Shown: positions 9,417 through 17,584, numbered from the stretch's first letter. The stretch is DNA of 64,000 bases from Devosia oryzisoli (GCF_014837245.1 NZ_JACYFU010000003.1:529855-593854), one strand, 5' to 3'. Numbers and translations are program-made. The notes: generated from the sequence alone by a model not told the origin.

Positions 9417-9977
9417 ATGTTCACCAAGCTTTTCGGCGCTGCCGCCCTGGCCGCCAGCCTCTCTCTTGCCGGCAGCGTCGGCGCCTATGCCCAGTCCAAC
9501 CCGATGGTGGGTGGCGCCGCCATGTATGCGGACAAGAATATCATCGAGAACGCGGTCAACTCCAAGGATCACACGACCCTGGTTGCCGCGGTCAAGGCGG
9601 CCGGCCTTGTCGACACGCTGCAGAGCGCAGGTCCGTTCACGGTCTTTGCGCCCACCAATGCCGCCTTTGCGGCCCTGCCGGAGGGGACGGTCGAAACCCT
9701 GCTGAAGCCGGAAAACAAGGCGATGCTGGTCAAGATCCTGACCGCGCACGTTATTGCCGGAAACTATTCCGACGCCGATCTCGAAGCCATGGCCGAGAAG
9801 AACCCGGAGGGCTTCACGCTCAAGACCGTATCCGGCGATCGGCTGCAGTTCACGAAGCTGGGCTCGGTGCTCTATGTGGTGGACGAAAGCGGCAATGCCG
9901 CCAAGATCACCATTTCGAACGTCAACCAGTCGAACGGCGTCATCCACGTCGTCAACAAGGTGCTCCTGCCCAAGTAA
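9417..9977 (+). CDS. Secreted fasciclin (FAS1) domain protein
   Basis: Exported protein of 186 residues. The signal peptide runs MFTKLFGAAALAASLSLAG... with cleavage after AYAQ near residue 26. A single FAS1 domain follows with both conserved boxes: FTVFAPTNAAFAALP (H1) and NGVIHVVNKVLLPK (H2). FAS1 domains mediate adhesion or protein contact on the cell surface. ATG 9417 is preceded by GGGAGAAA at 9403; a TTG two codons earlier is less likely. It stands alone, divergent from the monooxygenase gene, and is followed by a GC-rich hairpin. Confidence 0.93.
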   Translation: MFTKLFGAAALAASLSLAGSVGAYAQSNPMVGGAAMYADKNIIENAVNSKDHTTLVAAVKAAGLVDTLQSAGPFTVFAPTNAAFAALPEGTVETLLKPENKAMLVKILTAHVIAGNYSDADLEAMAEKNPEGFTLKTVSGDRLQFTKLGSVLYVVDESGNAAKITISNVNQSNGVIHVVNKVLLPK

Positions 9978-10005
9978 GAGGGCTCGCTCCTCTCGACGAG
10001 CGAAG

Positions 10006-10025
10006 GGTCCGCCGACGGGCGGACC
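10006..10025 (+). terminator. Probable terminator after the fasciclin gene
   Basis: GGTCCGCC (10006-10013) pairs with GGCGGACC (10018-10025) across a short loop, 28 bases past the stop, followed by a short T-containing tail (ATCTGCATTTT). The weak U-run lowers confidence. A second small palindrome, TTAAGC/GCTTAA, follows at about 10034. Confidence 0.5.
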
Positions 10026-10131
10026 ATCTGCATTTTAAGCATTGCTTAAACCTAACGCTAAGTAAGCGTTGTCGTCGCATGGGTGAATCAGGCCCAATTC
10101 GCGTCTCCTCCTTCCCAAGCGGAGATACGCG

Positions 10132-10665
10132 ATGACTGTTGGCCGGCGTTTGGCTGCCCTGCTGGTGGCGTCCGCAGCGCTCGTTTCGGGCGCGATGGCG
10201 CAAGGAACGCTCCTGCTGGAAGCCAGGGGAGGGGTAGCGGCGCACGATGTGGGCGGCGGCGTAAGCCTGTTTGATCCAACGCGCGTGCAGGACATCAATG
10301 CGGAGATGTTGTTCACCATCCCCAATCTCAGCGCCTGGGTTCCGTTGGGCGAGTTGCGGCCGCATCTGGGCGCCACGTTCAACATCGCGGGGCACGAGAG
10401 CTTCGGCTATGCGGGGTTGAGTTGGACGGTGCGGGCGCCGGTGGTGCCGGTGTTTCTGGAAGCCGGCTTGGGTGCCGCCGTGCACAACAGCAAGGCGCGG
10501 TTCGGCTGCGGCGTGCTGGCCGAGGCCCAGGCCAGCCTTGGCATCGACGTCTTGCCCAACACCGCGCTCATGGGGACAGTGCAGCACGTCACCGACTTCG
10601 GTTTTTGCGGCACGGCGAGCCGCCCTCTGACCACGGCGGGGTTGCGTCTGGGCGTGCGCTTTTGA
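10132..10665 (+). CDS. PagL-like outer membrane protein (acyloxyacyl hydrolase family), divergent copy
   Basis: A 177-residue exported beta-barrel candidate: signal peptide MTVGRRLAALLVASAALVSG with cleavage after AMAQ, then alternating strands ending in an aromatic LRLGVRF terminus typical of outer membrane barrels. It parallels the next gene and belongs to the PagL-like lipid A 3-O-deacylase family found in rhizobia. At the position of the catalytic H-x-S motif it reads QHVTDFG, so the serine is replaced by threonine; activity is doubtful. ATG 10132 follows GCGGAGA. It forms a tandem pair with the gene starting 10756. Confidence 0.7.
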   Translation: MTVGRRLAALLVASAALVSGAMAQGTLLLEARGGVAAHDVGGGVSLFDPTRVQDINAEMLFTIPNLSAWVPLGELRPHLGATFNIAGHESFGYAGLSWTVRAPVVPVFLEAGLGAAVHNSKARFGCGVLAEAQASLGIDVLPNTALMGTVQHVTDFGFCGTASRPLTTAGLRLGVRF

Positions 10666-10755
10666 TCACGTTCGGCCGGTTTCGTCCCGCGGTGGTTGAC
10701 TTGCCAAAGCCGGCGTGGGCGTTATGACGCCGGAAAATGCGGAGTTGAGCGAACG

Positions 10756-11346
10756 ATGCGCACGGTGACCGGAGCGGTGATTGCGGGCCTTCTTGTGGCG
10801 AGCAGCGGCCCGGCGCTGGCGCAGAACATGCTTGACCCGCACCCGATCGCCGATGTCGTCGACGAAATCCGCATCGGGCTCAGTGCCCATGACGTGCACC
10901 ACGCGGCCCTGCCGTTCCTCGTCAAGGAATGGCGGCTCAACCAGGTCGAGGACGTCAGCTTCGATGTGCTGTTCACCTCGCCCGATATCGACGCGTTCCG
11001 CTGGATCGGTGCGCCGCGCCCGGAAATCGGCACCACGATCAATCTTGACGGGCAGGACAGTCTCGCCCATGCGAGCCTGACCTGGCAGTTGCCGGTATTC
11101 GAAACGCCGCTTTACCTCGAAGCGTCACTGGGCGCGGCGATCAACAATGGCGCGATGGACGGGGCGGCGCCGGGACGCAAGAATTTCGGCTGCCGGGTCA
11201 ATTTCTACGAGCGCTGGGGCGTCGGCGCGCATGTGAGCGAGAACGTCACCGCGACGCTGACCTACGAGCACACGTCCAACAATGGCTATTGTTCGCAGAA
11301 CGATGGGCTGTCCAATTTCGGCCTGCGCGTGGGCTGGAAGTTCTAG
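10756..11346 (+). CDS. PagL-like lipid A 3-O-deacylase family outer membrane protein
   Basis: A 196-residue exported beta-barrel. The signal peptide runs MRTVTGAVIAGLLVASSG with cleavage near ALAQ. The C-terminal part has YEHTSNNGYCSQNDGLSNFG, matching the PagL catalytic H-x-S-N pattern, and ends LRVGWKF as outer membrane barrels do. PagL enzymes remove the 3-O acyl chain of lipid A; that reaction is inferred from family only. The start is taken at ATG 10756, where the signal peptide begins, although the frame opens at 10696. Tandem paralogue of the preceding gene; convergent with the YhiN-type gene. Confidence 0.78.
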   Translation: MRTVTGAVIAGLLVASSGPALAQNMLDPHPIADVVDEIRIGLSAHDVHHAALPFLVKEWRLNQVEDVSFDVLFTSPDIDAFRWIGAPRPEIGTTINLDGQDSLAHASLTWQLPVFETPLYLEASLGAAINNGAMDGAAPGRKNFGCRVNFYERWGVGAHVSENVTATLTYEHTSNNGYCSQNDGLSNFGLRVGWKF

Positions 11347-11432
11347 GGCGCCCGCGCCGATCTCTCATTCCGCAGACGGGGCCAAACGAGACGGGTCGGC
11401 ACGACGGGCTCATCATGAGGTCTACTGGCTCG

Positions 11433-12623
11433 TTACGCGGCCAGGCCAGCGACATAACCCGAGGCCCAGGCCCATTGAAAATTGTAGCCGCCCAGCCAGC
11501 CGGTGACGTCCACGGCTTCGCCGACGAAGAAGAGGTTGGGCACGGCACGTGCCATCATGGTCTTGGCATCGAGATCACGGGTGTCGATGCCGCCCAGGGT
11601 GACTTCGGCGGTGCGGTAGCCTTCGGAGCTGACGGGCTTGAGGGTCCAGCGCTCGATCCATTCGGCGGCGGCGGCGAGCTTCTTGTCGGATAGATCACCG
11701 ATCATGCCGGGCTGGCCGATGAACTCGCCCATCAGCTGCGCCAGCCGCCGGGGCAAGGCGTTGGCGAGCACGGTCTGGAGATGGAGCTTGGGGCTGTCCT
11801 TGCGGGCGGCGCGCAGCAGGTCGAGGGCGTTGCGGCCGGGCAGGAGATCGACGGAAATGGCATCGCCTTCGCGCCAATAGGAGGAAATCTGCAGGATCGC
11901 CGGGCCCGAGAGGCCGCGATGGGTGAAGAGCAGGGCTTCTTCGAAGCGCGTCTTGCCGTGGCTGACGATCGCATTGGTCGAGACGCCGGCGAGGTCTCTG
12001 AGTTTTTCGAGGGCCGAGGGTTCGAAGGTGAGGGGGACGAGGGCGGGGCGGGTTTCCGTCACGCCGAGGCCGAACTGCCGCGCGATGTCGTAGGCCAGGC
12101 CCGTGGCGCCCATCTTGGGGATCGACTTGCCGCCCGTGGCGACGATCAGGCTCGTCGCGGTGACCCGGCCATCGCCGATCATCACGTCGAACCCGTCGGC
12201 GATCTTTTCGATGCTGCCCACGCTGCGTCCGGTCCAGATCGACGCGCCGGCCTGGCGCAGATCCTGGGTCAGCATGGTGACGATCTGGGTTGCCGAACCG
12301 TCGCAGAACAGCTGGCCGAGGGTTTTTTCGTGAAAGGCGATGCCCTGCTTTTTGACCCGCTCGATGAACATGTCGGGGGTGTAGCGCGACAGCGCGGAAA
12401 GGGCGAAGCGCGGGTTCTGGCTCAAGAACCGGTCACGCCCGAGGATGTGGGTGGCGTTCACATTGGTGAAGTTGCACCGGCCGCCGCCCGAAATCCGGAT
12501 TTTCTCGCCCGGGTCGCGGGCATGGTCGACCACGAGAACCCGCCGGCCGCGCCGCGCCGCTTCGATGCCGGCCATCATGCCGGCGGCACCGGCGCCGAGC
12601 ACCATTACGTCGAAGTCGGTCAT
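11433..12623 (-). CDS. FAD-dependent oxidoreductase, YhiN/HI0933 family
   Basis: Flavoprotein of 396 residues. The N-terminal dinucleotide-binding motif is VLGAGAAGMMAGIEAARRGR (residues 7-26), followed by GGGRCNFTN, a hallmark of the HI0933/BaiN family, and a C-terminal FAD-closing motif FFVGEAVDVTGWLGGYNFQWAWASG. Members are annotated as aminoacetone oxidases or unknown; the substrate is not known here. ATG 12623. Single gene, convergent with the PagL-like pair and divergent from asd. Confidence 0.92.
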   Translation of the reverse strand: MTDFDVMVLGAGAAGMMAGIEAARRGRRVLVVDHARDPGEKIRISGGGRCNFTNVNATHILGRDRFLSQNPRFALSALSRYTPDMFIERVKKQGIAFHEKTLGQLFCDGSATQIVTMLTQDLRQAGASIWTGRSVGSIEKIADGFDVMIGDGRVTATSLIVATGGKSIPKMGATGLAYDIARQFGLGVTETRPALVPLTFEPSALEKLRDLAGVSTNAIVSHGKTRFEEALLFTHRGLSGPAILQISSYWREGDAISVDLLPGRNALDLLRAARKDSPKLHLQTVLANALPRRLAQLMGEFIGQPGMIGDLSDKKLAAAAEWIERWTLKPVSSEGYRTAEVTLGGIDTRDLDAKTMMARAVPNLFFVGEAVDVTGWLGGYNFQWAWASGYVAGLAA

Positions 12624-12723
12624 ACGAGTGGTCCTTGCTGAGGCGTCGGCGCCTCCCTGTCCCGCAATCGGGGCCGAGACGCAAGAGGCAGGGTGGCCCG
12701 GATGGGCCGGAACGCGGGCGAGA

Positions 12724-12751
12724 TTGACTCTTTCCTATATAGGAGTATGAG
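12724..12751 (+). promoter_or_regulatory. Possible promoter of the asd leader/asd transcript
   Basis: TTGACT (12724-12729) and TATGAG (12746-12751) are spaced by 16 bases, a fair sigma70-like pair. A perfect ten-base palindrome CCTATATAGG lies between them (12734-12743). It sits about 230 bases before asd, leaving a long leader that contains the candidate leader peptide and hairpins. Confidence 0.35.
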
Positions 12752-12848
12752 AAGTCCTGCTTTCTTATCGAGCGAAAAGTTCGTCATGCGCAGCTTCGGT
12801 CTCATCACCGCTCTTGCCGCTTCCCGCACCACCGGGAAGGGTCCTGCC

Positions 12849-12875
12849 ATGACCAAAACCAGCAAAACCGCCTGA
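12849..12875 (+). CDS. Candidate Thr/Lys-rich leader peptide upstream of asd
   Basis: An eight-residue frame, MTKTSKTA then stop, has three Thr and two Lys codons, the end products (with Met) of the pathway in which the next gene acts. GGAAGGG stands seven bases before its ATG, good for a ribosome site. The same frame is open upstream from 12747 and adds TTGKG. Downstream, CCCCGG/CCGGGG and TCTCCC/GGGAGA can form hairpins that share bases and exclude each other (about 12881-12906), and a third hairpin (CATCGCC/GGCGATG) follows near 12930. This is the layout of a translational attenuator; no clear U-tract terminator is present, so the mechanism is a guess. Confidence 0.35.
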   Translation: MTKTSKTA

Positions 12876-12982
12876 CGCTTGTCCCCGGGTCGTCTCCCGC
12901 CGGGGAGAGGCGTCATCAAGCAGAGCCGCATCGCCCGAGGCGATGTGCGGGGGCGGAAAATGGTCAAGGAACGGAGTTCCAA
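12876..12982 (+). promoter_or_regulatory. Structured leader between the short peptide and asd
   Basis: This stretch holds the two mutually exclusive hairpins at about 12881-12906 and the strong stem CATCGCC-CGA-GGCGATG near 12930-12946, then the asd ribosome site (AAGGAACGGAG). No U-run follows the hairpins, so if they regulate, a translational or Rho-type mechanism is likelier than intrinsic termination. Only base pairing by eye supports this. Confidence 0.3.
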
Positions 12983-14026
12983 ATGGGTTATCGGGTCGCC
13001 GTCGTCGGAGCCACAGGCAATGTGGGCCGCGAAGTTCTCAACATCCTGGCCGAGCGGAAGTTTCCGGCCGACGAGGTCATTGCGCTGGCCTCGTCGCGCT
13101 CGATCGGCAAGGAGCTTTCCTATGGCGACAAGATCATCAAGGCCAAGGACCTGCAGCACTTCGATTTCTCGAGTGTGGACTTCGCCATCATGTCCGCAGG
13201 CGGCTCGATCGCCAAGGAATGGGCGCCACGCATTGCGGCCGCCGGCGCCATCGTCATCGATAACTCCTCCTACTGGCGCTACCATTCGGACGTGCCGCTC
13301 GTCGTGCCGGAAGTGAACGGGCATGTGCTCGAGCGCTGGCTGGCCGATCCCAAGCGCACCGGCATCGTCGCCAACCCCAATTGCTCGACGGCGCAGCTCG
13401 TGGTCGCGCTCAAGCCCCTGCACGACGCGGCGACCATCAAGCGCGTGGTCGTTTCGACCTACCAGTCGGTGTCTGGTGCAGGCAAGGAGGGCGTCGACGA
13501 ACTCTGGAACCAGACCAAGGGCATCTTCGTCAACGACAGCCCGACCCCGCAGAAGTTCACCAAGCAGATCGCCTTCAACGTCATCCCGCACATCGATGTG
13601 TTCATGGAAGACGGCTACACCAAGGAAGAGTGGAAGGTGCTGGCGGAAACCAAGAAGATCCTCGATCCCAAGATCAAGGTGACCTGCACGGCCGTGCGCG
13701 TGCCGGTTTTTGTCGGGCACTCGGAAGCGGTGAACCTGGAATTCGCCAATCCCATCACGGCAGACGAGGCGCGCGACGTGCTGCGCGAGGCTCCGGGGAT
13801 TTCCGTGCTCGACAAGCGCGAGCCCGGTGGCTACGCGACGCCGGTGGAAACGGTCGGGGAATACGACACCTATGTGAGCCGCATTCGCGAAGACAACACG
13901 GTCGAGAATGGCCTCGCCATGTGGGTGGTTTCGGACAATCTGCGCAAGGGCGCGGCGCTCAACACCATCCAGATCGCCGAGACGCTGATCGAAAAGGGCT
14001 ACAAGGCGCGCGCCCTGGCGGCCTGA
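12983..14026 (+). CDS. asd: Aspartate-semialdehyde dehydrogenase
   Basis: Reduces aspartyl-4-phosphate to aspartate-4-semialdehyde with NADPH, the branch point towards lysine/diaminopimelate, threonine and methionine. The protein has 347 residues. The N-terminal NADP motif is VAVVGATGNVGREVL (5-19). The catalytic cysteine is Cys134 in NPNCSTAQ, with the substrate region SVSGAGKEGVDEL downstream. Length and motifs match the proteobacterial family. ATG 12983 follows AAGGAACGGAG. It is monocistronic, with a palindromic terminator at 14116-14156 and a possibly regulatory leader upstream. Confidence 0.97.
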   Translation: MGYRVAVVGATGNVGREVLNILAERKFPADEVIALASSRSIGKELSYGDKIIKAKDLQHFDFSSVDFAIMSAGGSIAKEWAPRIAAAGAIVIDNSSYWRYHSDVPLVVPEVNGHVLERWLADPKRTGIVANPNCSTAQLVVALKPLHDAATIKRVVVSTYQSVSGAGKEGVDELWNQTKGIFVNDSPTPQKFTKQIAFNVIPHIDVFMEDGYTKEEWKVLAETKKILDPKIKVTCTAVRVPVFVGHSEAVNLEFANPITADEARDVLREAPGISVLDKREPGGYATPVETVGEYDTYVSRIREDNTVENGLAMWVVSDNLRKGAALNTIQIAETLIEKGYKARALAA

Positions 14027-14115
14027 GTTTTCGCATCCTGCGAAGAAGCGGCAAATCTGGCACCCTTTCCGTACTGACGAGGGTGCGGCCGGCGCTGTGA
14101 CCTGAGACCTCAACC

Positions 14116-14156
14116 AGTCCCAGCCTCTCCTCGCAAGGGGAAGGTTGGGACTTTTT
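14116..14156 (+). terminator. Terminator hairpin after asd (interspersed palindrome)
   Basis: AGTCCCAGCCTCTCC (14116-14130) pairs with GGGGAAGGTTGGGACT (14137-14152) with few mismatches, and five T follow (14152-14156), so it can act as an intrinsic terminator. Its TCCCAACCT / CCCCTTGC-type sequence resembles the palindrome at 46231-46332, so it looks like a dispersed repeat serving as terminator. Confidence 0.7.
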
Positions 14157-14264
14157 GGTTGAAACCGGCGCCGACCACCGTGGCCTGGGAACTCGCTTCA
14201 AAAACTTCCCTTGAGCCTCCCGAGGTCCGGGCGTACAAGCGCGAACCGTACCGGACGTTACCCC

Positions 14265-15140
14265 ATGCCTTTGCGCGATCTCCTCCTCGCCCTTCTCGTC
14301 GTCGTCATCTGGGGCCTCAATTTCGTGGCCATCAAATGGGGGGTCGCAGAAGTCTCGCCCTTCCTCCTGACGGCCCTGCGCTATCTTGGCTGCGCCTTGC
14401 CGGCTGTGTTCTTCGTCCGCAAGCCGGCTGTTTCGTGGAAGATCCTCATCGCCTATGGACTGACGGTGGGCGTCCTGCAGTTCAGTTTCCTCTTCACGGC
14501 CATCCGGCTGGGCATGCCAGCCGGGCTCGCCAGCCTCGTTATGCAGATGCAGGTGTTCTTCACCATGGGGCTGGCCGTGCTGTTCCTGGGCGAGCGGCCG
14601 CGGCCGGTGCAATTGCTGGGGGCAGGGGTGGCGCTGTTCGGGCTTCTGGCCATTGCCAGCGAACATCTGGGCGCGGCGACCTTCGCGCCACTGGTCATGA
14701 CGCTGGCTGCCGCGTTCTTCTGGGGCTCGTCCAACATCGTCACCAAGCGCGCCGGGCGGATCGACATGTTCGCCTTCGTGGTGTGGGGAAGCCTCGTGCC
14801 GCCACTGCCCATGCTGGCGCTGTCGCTGGCCCTCGAGGGGCCAGGAGCGCTCTTGGCCCTGGGCACGATTTCGCCGGCGGCGATCTTTTCGGTGCTGTTC
14901 ATCGCCTATGGCTCCACTCTTGTCGGCTACGGGCTCTGGGCAATCCTGCTCGGGCGCTATCCCGCCAGCCTTGTGGCGCCGTTTTCGCTTCTCGTGCCGA
15001 TCGTGGGCTTTGCCGCTGCCGCCCTGTTACTCAACGAGACGGTGAGCCTGCTCGAATACGCGGGCAGTGGCCTCATCTTCGTCGGACTGCTGCTCAACGT
15101 GTTCGGGCCGCGGTTGCTTGTCCGGGCAAGGAGCGCCTGA
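14265..15140 (+). CDS. EamA/DMT-family transporter (first of tandem pair)
   Basis: Inner-membrane exporter of 291 residues in the drug/metabolite transporter superfamily: two EamA repeats of five segments each. The first begins LLALLVVVIWGLNFVAIKWG at residues 6-25; the second starts near PLVMTLAAAFFWGSSNIVTK. The substrate is usually an amino acid or other metabolite and is not predictable here. ATG 14265 is preferred over 14211 because the family N terminus starts there. Its stop overlaps the next start by one base (TGATG), so the pair is coupled. Confidence 0.92.
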   Translation: MPLRDLLLALLVVVIWGLNFVAIKWGVAEVSPFLLTALRYLGCALPAVFFVRKPAVSWKILIAYGLTVGVLQFSFLFTAIRLGMPAGLASLVMQMQVFFTMGLAVLFLGERPRPVQLLGAGVALFGLLAIASEHLGAATFAPLVMTLAAAFFWGSSNIVTKRAGRIDMFAFVVWGSLVPPLPMLALSLALEGPGALLALGTISPAAIFSVLFIAYGSTLVGYGLWAILLGRYPASLVAPFSLLVPIVGFAAAALLLNETVSLLEYAGSGLIFVGLLLNVFGPRLLVRARSA

Positions 15141-16021
15141 TGCCCATCCGCCACGTGCTGCTGGCGCTCCTCGTCGTGGCGATCTGGGGCTTCAACTTCG
15201 TCGTCATCAAACTCAGCGTCGAGGCATTTCCGCCCATCCTGGCGGCAGCGCTGCGGTTTCTGGCGGCGGCGTTTCCGGCGGTGCTGTTCGTGCGGCCGCC
15301 CAAGGCGCCCTTTGTGCTGGTTCTCGGGTTCGGGCTGACCTTCGGGGTTGCGCTTTACGGCTTTCTCAACCTCGCCATTGCCTGGGGTATGCCGGCGGGC
15401 CTCAGTTCGCTGGTGCTGCAGACGCAGGCGTTCTTCACCATGCTGCTGGCCTTCGTCATCCTCAAGGAACGCCCGAGCCGCTTTCAGGTGGCGGGCGCCG
15501 CCGTCGCCTTTGCCGGCATTGCCGTCATCGGCAGCGAGCACGTGGCAGGAACCGGTCTCGTGCCGCTGGGCATGGTGCTGATGGCGGCGGTGAGCTGGGG
15601 CCTTGCCAATGTGCTGACCAAGAAGGCGGGCAAGGTGAATGCGGTCGCCTTCACGGTCTGGGGCGTGCTGGCCGCACCGCTGCCGCTCCTGGGCCTGTCG
15701 CTGCTGACGGAGGGATGGCCGGCTATCGCTGGCGCCGTGGGCAGCTTTTCCTGGGGCGATGTGGCGCTGATCGCCTTTCTGGCCTATCCCGCGACGCTGC
15801 TGGGCGGCGCGATCTGGAGCTGGCTCCTCGGGCAGCATCCGGCCTCGGTTGTTGCTCCGTTCACGCTGCTCGTGCCGATCACCGGGTTGGCCTCGGGGTA
15901 TCTGGTGCTGGGTGAACGGGTCACGGTGGTCGAGATCGGGGGGGCGCTGTTGGTGATCCTGGGCCTGATCGTGACCTTGCGCCGGGCGCGCAAGAGCGAG
16001 CCGCCCATTCGCCTCGACTAG
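15140..16021 (+). CDS. EamA/DMT-family transporter (second of tandem pair)
   Basis: Paralogue of the preceding gene, 293 residues: the N terminus MPIRHVLLALLVVAIWGFNF parallels MPLRDLLLALLVVVIWGLNF in the first copy. Ten membrane segments in two EamA repeats are visible, with the second repeat at GMVLMAAVSWGLANVLTKKA. The overlapping start suggests coordinated expression, and the two proteins could work as a pair or be a simple duplication. A hairpin at 16026-16047 follows. Substrate unknown. Confidence 0.92.
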   Translation: MPIRHVLLALLVVAIWGFNFVVIKLSVEAFPPILAAALRFLAAAFPAVLFVRPPKAPFVLVLGFGLTFGVALYGFLNLAIAWGMPAGLSSLVLQTQAFFTMLLAFVILKERPSRFQVAGAAVAFAGIAVIGSEHVAGTGLVPLGMVLMAAVSWGLANVLTKKAGKVNAVAFTVWGVLAAPLPLLGLSLLTEGWPAIAGAVGSFSWGDVALIAFLAYPATLLGGAIWSWLLGQHPASVVAPFTLLVPITGLASGYLVLGERVTVVEIGGALLVILGLIVTLRRARKSEPPIRLD

Positions 16022-16025
16022 GAGG

Positions 16026-16047
16026 CGGGCCACCCGGAGGTGGCCCG
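16026..16047. terminator. Bidirectional hairpin between convergent genes
   Basis: CGGGCCACC (16026-16034), loop CGGA, GGTGGCCCG (16039-16047) form a perfect nine-base stem just after the second EamA gene and just before the stop of the EF-hand gene on the other strand. It could serve both; there is no long T-run on either side. Confidence 0.5.
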
Positions 16048-16053
16048 ATGGTT

Positions 16054-16413
16054 TCAGTTGCCGCCGGAGAGGGAGTCGAGCGTTTCGGTCGGCGCCGGAG
16101 TGGGCAAGTCCGCGGGCGTGCCGGTGGTGTTGCCCATGATATCGCCGGCACCGCCGGGAGCCGGTGCGGTCGCAGAAGCGCCGGCGCCTGCCTGAAGCGT
16201 GGCAATCTGCTCGATGGTCAGTTCGCCGGTGCCGGATGTGTCGGCGGCGTCGAATTCTTCCTGAGTCAGCGTGGGCCAGACCGCCTGCAACTCGGTGAAG
16301 CTGATGGTCCCGTTGCCGTCGGTATCGACATCGGCAAAGGCCATGGGTGTCTGTGCGACGGCGGCACCGGAAAGGCCGAGCAGGACAACGGACGACAGAA
16401 TGAGCTTTTTCAT
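16054..16413 (-). CDS. Secreted EF-hand domain protein
   Basis: Exported protein of 119 residues: signal peptide MKKLILSSVVLLGLSGAAVA, cleavage before QTPMA. Two EF-hands follow: a canonical calcium loop DTDGNGTISFTE (about residues 30-41) and a weaker one in AADTSGTGELTIEQ. The C-terminal third is low-complexity (Ala/Pro/Gly/Thr). Probably a periplasmic calcium-binding protein; partner unknown. ATG 16413 starts the signal peptide, though the frame is open to 16713. Confidence 0.85.
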   Translation of the reverse strand: MKKLILSSVVLLGLSGAAVAQTPMAFADVDTDGNGTISFTELQAVWPTLTQEEFDAADTSGTGELTIEQIATLQAGAGASATAPAPGGAGDIMGNTTGTPADLPTPAPTETLDSLSGGN

Positions 16414-16655
16414 GGGGGTGTCTCCATGGGGGAAAGGCGGCGCCCACAGGCGCCGACGGGTCGCTCTCCGGCGGCCCGTGGCATCCAAGATCACGCGGAT
16501 TTGTGGTGAGGGGCGGGCCACAAGCGGGGCCGCCGGGGGCCATGTGAGGGCAATTTCGGGGCAGGGGCGAGCGTCCGCCGGCTCAGGGCGCGGATCGGCC
16601 ACCGCGGGCGATGGAGAACAGGCCGCGGCGGCATGGCTGCAACCCGGCGCGGCCG

Positions 16656-17336
16656 CTAGTGCTCGAGAGTGATTTGCGGCCGGATGAAATCGCCCTTGTC
16701 GTCCATCACCCACAATTCGCCGGTCGAGATGTCGAACCAGGCGCCGTGGATGGCGAGCTTGCCCTGATTTTCGAGATCGGCGACATAGGGGAAGGTGCGC
16801 AAATTACGGATCGAATTGCGGATGGAGATGCGCTCCAGCGCCGTCTGCCGCTCGGCGGGCGTCATCAACTCGTTGTGGCCCAGCTGTTCGGGCAGCGCGC
16901 CGAGCAGGCTCATCCACTTGCCGATGAAGTCACCCTGGTCGAGCGGGCTGGCCTCGGGCGACAGCGCGGCGTGAATGCCGCCGCAGCGGCCATGGCCCAT
17001 GACGACGACGTTGGAGATCTCCAGGGCCTTGACCGCGAATTCGATGGCCGCGGAGGTGCCGTGCTGTCCGCCGTCGGGCTGGTAGGGCGGCACGAGGTTG
17101 GCGACGTTGCGCAGAACAAAGATTTCACCCGGTCCGGCATCGAAAATCATCTCGGGAGACGCGCGGCTGTCGCAGCAGGCGATCACCAGGGTCGACGGGC
17201 TCTGGCCGATTTCGGACAGTTCCCGGATGCGTTCGCGCTCACGAACATAGCGTCCGGACATGAAACTGGCATGGCCGTCCAGGAGATGCTGAGGAAAATT
17301 GTGCATGAAATCCCGATTAGCTGTATGAGGCGACAT
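16656..17336 (-). CDS. Beta-class carbonic anhydrase
   Basis: Interconverts CO2 and bicarbonate in the cytoplasm. The zinc site is complete: Cys54-x-Asp56-Ser-Arg58 in ACCDSRASPE, and His115 and Cys118 in MGHGRCGGIH; FVLRNVANLVPP and DGGQHGTSAAIEFAV are also typical. Length is 226 residues from ATG 17336; ATG 17306 (MHNFPQHLL) is an equally good start, and the frame also opens at GTG 17342. It is divergent from the DUF1737 gene, with only 41 bases between the start codons. Confidence 0.95.
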   Translation of the reverse strand: MSPHTANRDFMHNFPQHLLDGHASFMSGRYVRERERIRELSEIGQSPSTLVIACCDSRASPEMIFDAGPGEIFVLRNVANLVPPYQPDGGQHGTSAAIEFAVKALEISNVVVMGHGRCGGIHAALSPEASPLDQGDFIGKWMSLLGALPEQLGHNELMTPAERQTALERISIRNSIRNLRTFPYVADLENQGKLAIHGAWFDISTGELWVMDDKGDFIRPQITLEH

Positions 17337-17377
17337 GACCACATGCGGCGGAACAGCCGCGAGCGCAAGGGGGGCGC

Positions 17378-17584
17378 ATGCGCATCTATCGATTCCTTTC
17401 GGGAGAAGACGACTCGGCGTTCTGCCACAAGGTCACCAAGGCGCTGAGCGAGGGCTGGGAGCTGCATGGCAGCCCCACCTATGGCTTCGACGCGATCAGC
17501 AAGAAGATGCGATGCGGGCAGGCCGTGACAAAGATCGTGCGCGACCAGCCCTACGACCCCGACAAGAAGCTCGTCGACTACTAG
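17378..17584 (+). CDS. DUF1737 family small protein
   Basis: A 68-residue soluble protein: MRIYRFLSGEDDSAFCHKVTKALSEGWELHGSPTYGF..., closely matching the DUF1737 pattern (Y-x-L-x-G-x-D-D-x-x-F-C-x-x-V-x-x-x-L-x-x-G-W-x-L-H-G-S-P). Function unknown in all members. ATG 17378 follows AAGGGGGGCG. It is divergent from carbonic anhydrase, and its stop overlaps by four bases the 3' end of the convergent SRPBCC gene. Confidence 0.85.
   Translation: MRIYRFLSGEDDSAFCHKVTKALSEGWELHGSPTYGFDAISKKMRCGQAVTKIVRDQPYDPDKKLVDY

Noticed and set aside
9279..9947. Long N-terminal extension of the luciferase-like gene
   Set aside because: It lies antisense to the fasciclin gene and the family N terminus begins at 9278.
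11433..12623. Possible mersacidin/antibiotic-type flavoprotein reading of the YhiN-like gene
   Set aside because: The GGGRCNFTN motif places it in the common HI0933/BaiN family.
14159..16021. 620-codon frame across both EamA genes
   Set aside because: Only its last 293 codons are a real transporter; the first half is out of frame with the first EamA gene, so it is not a fusion.
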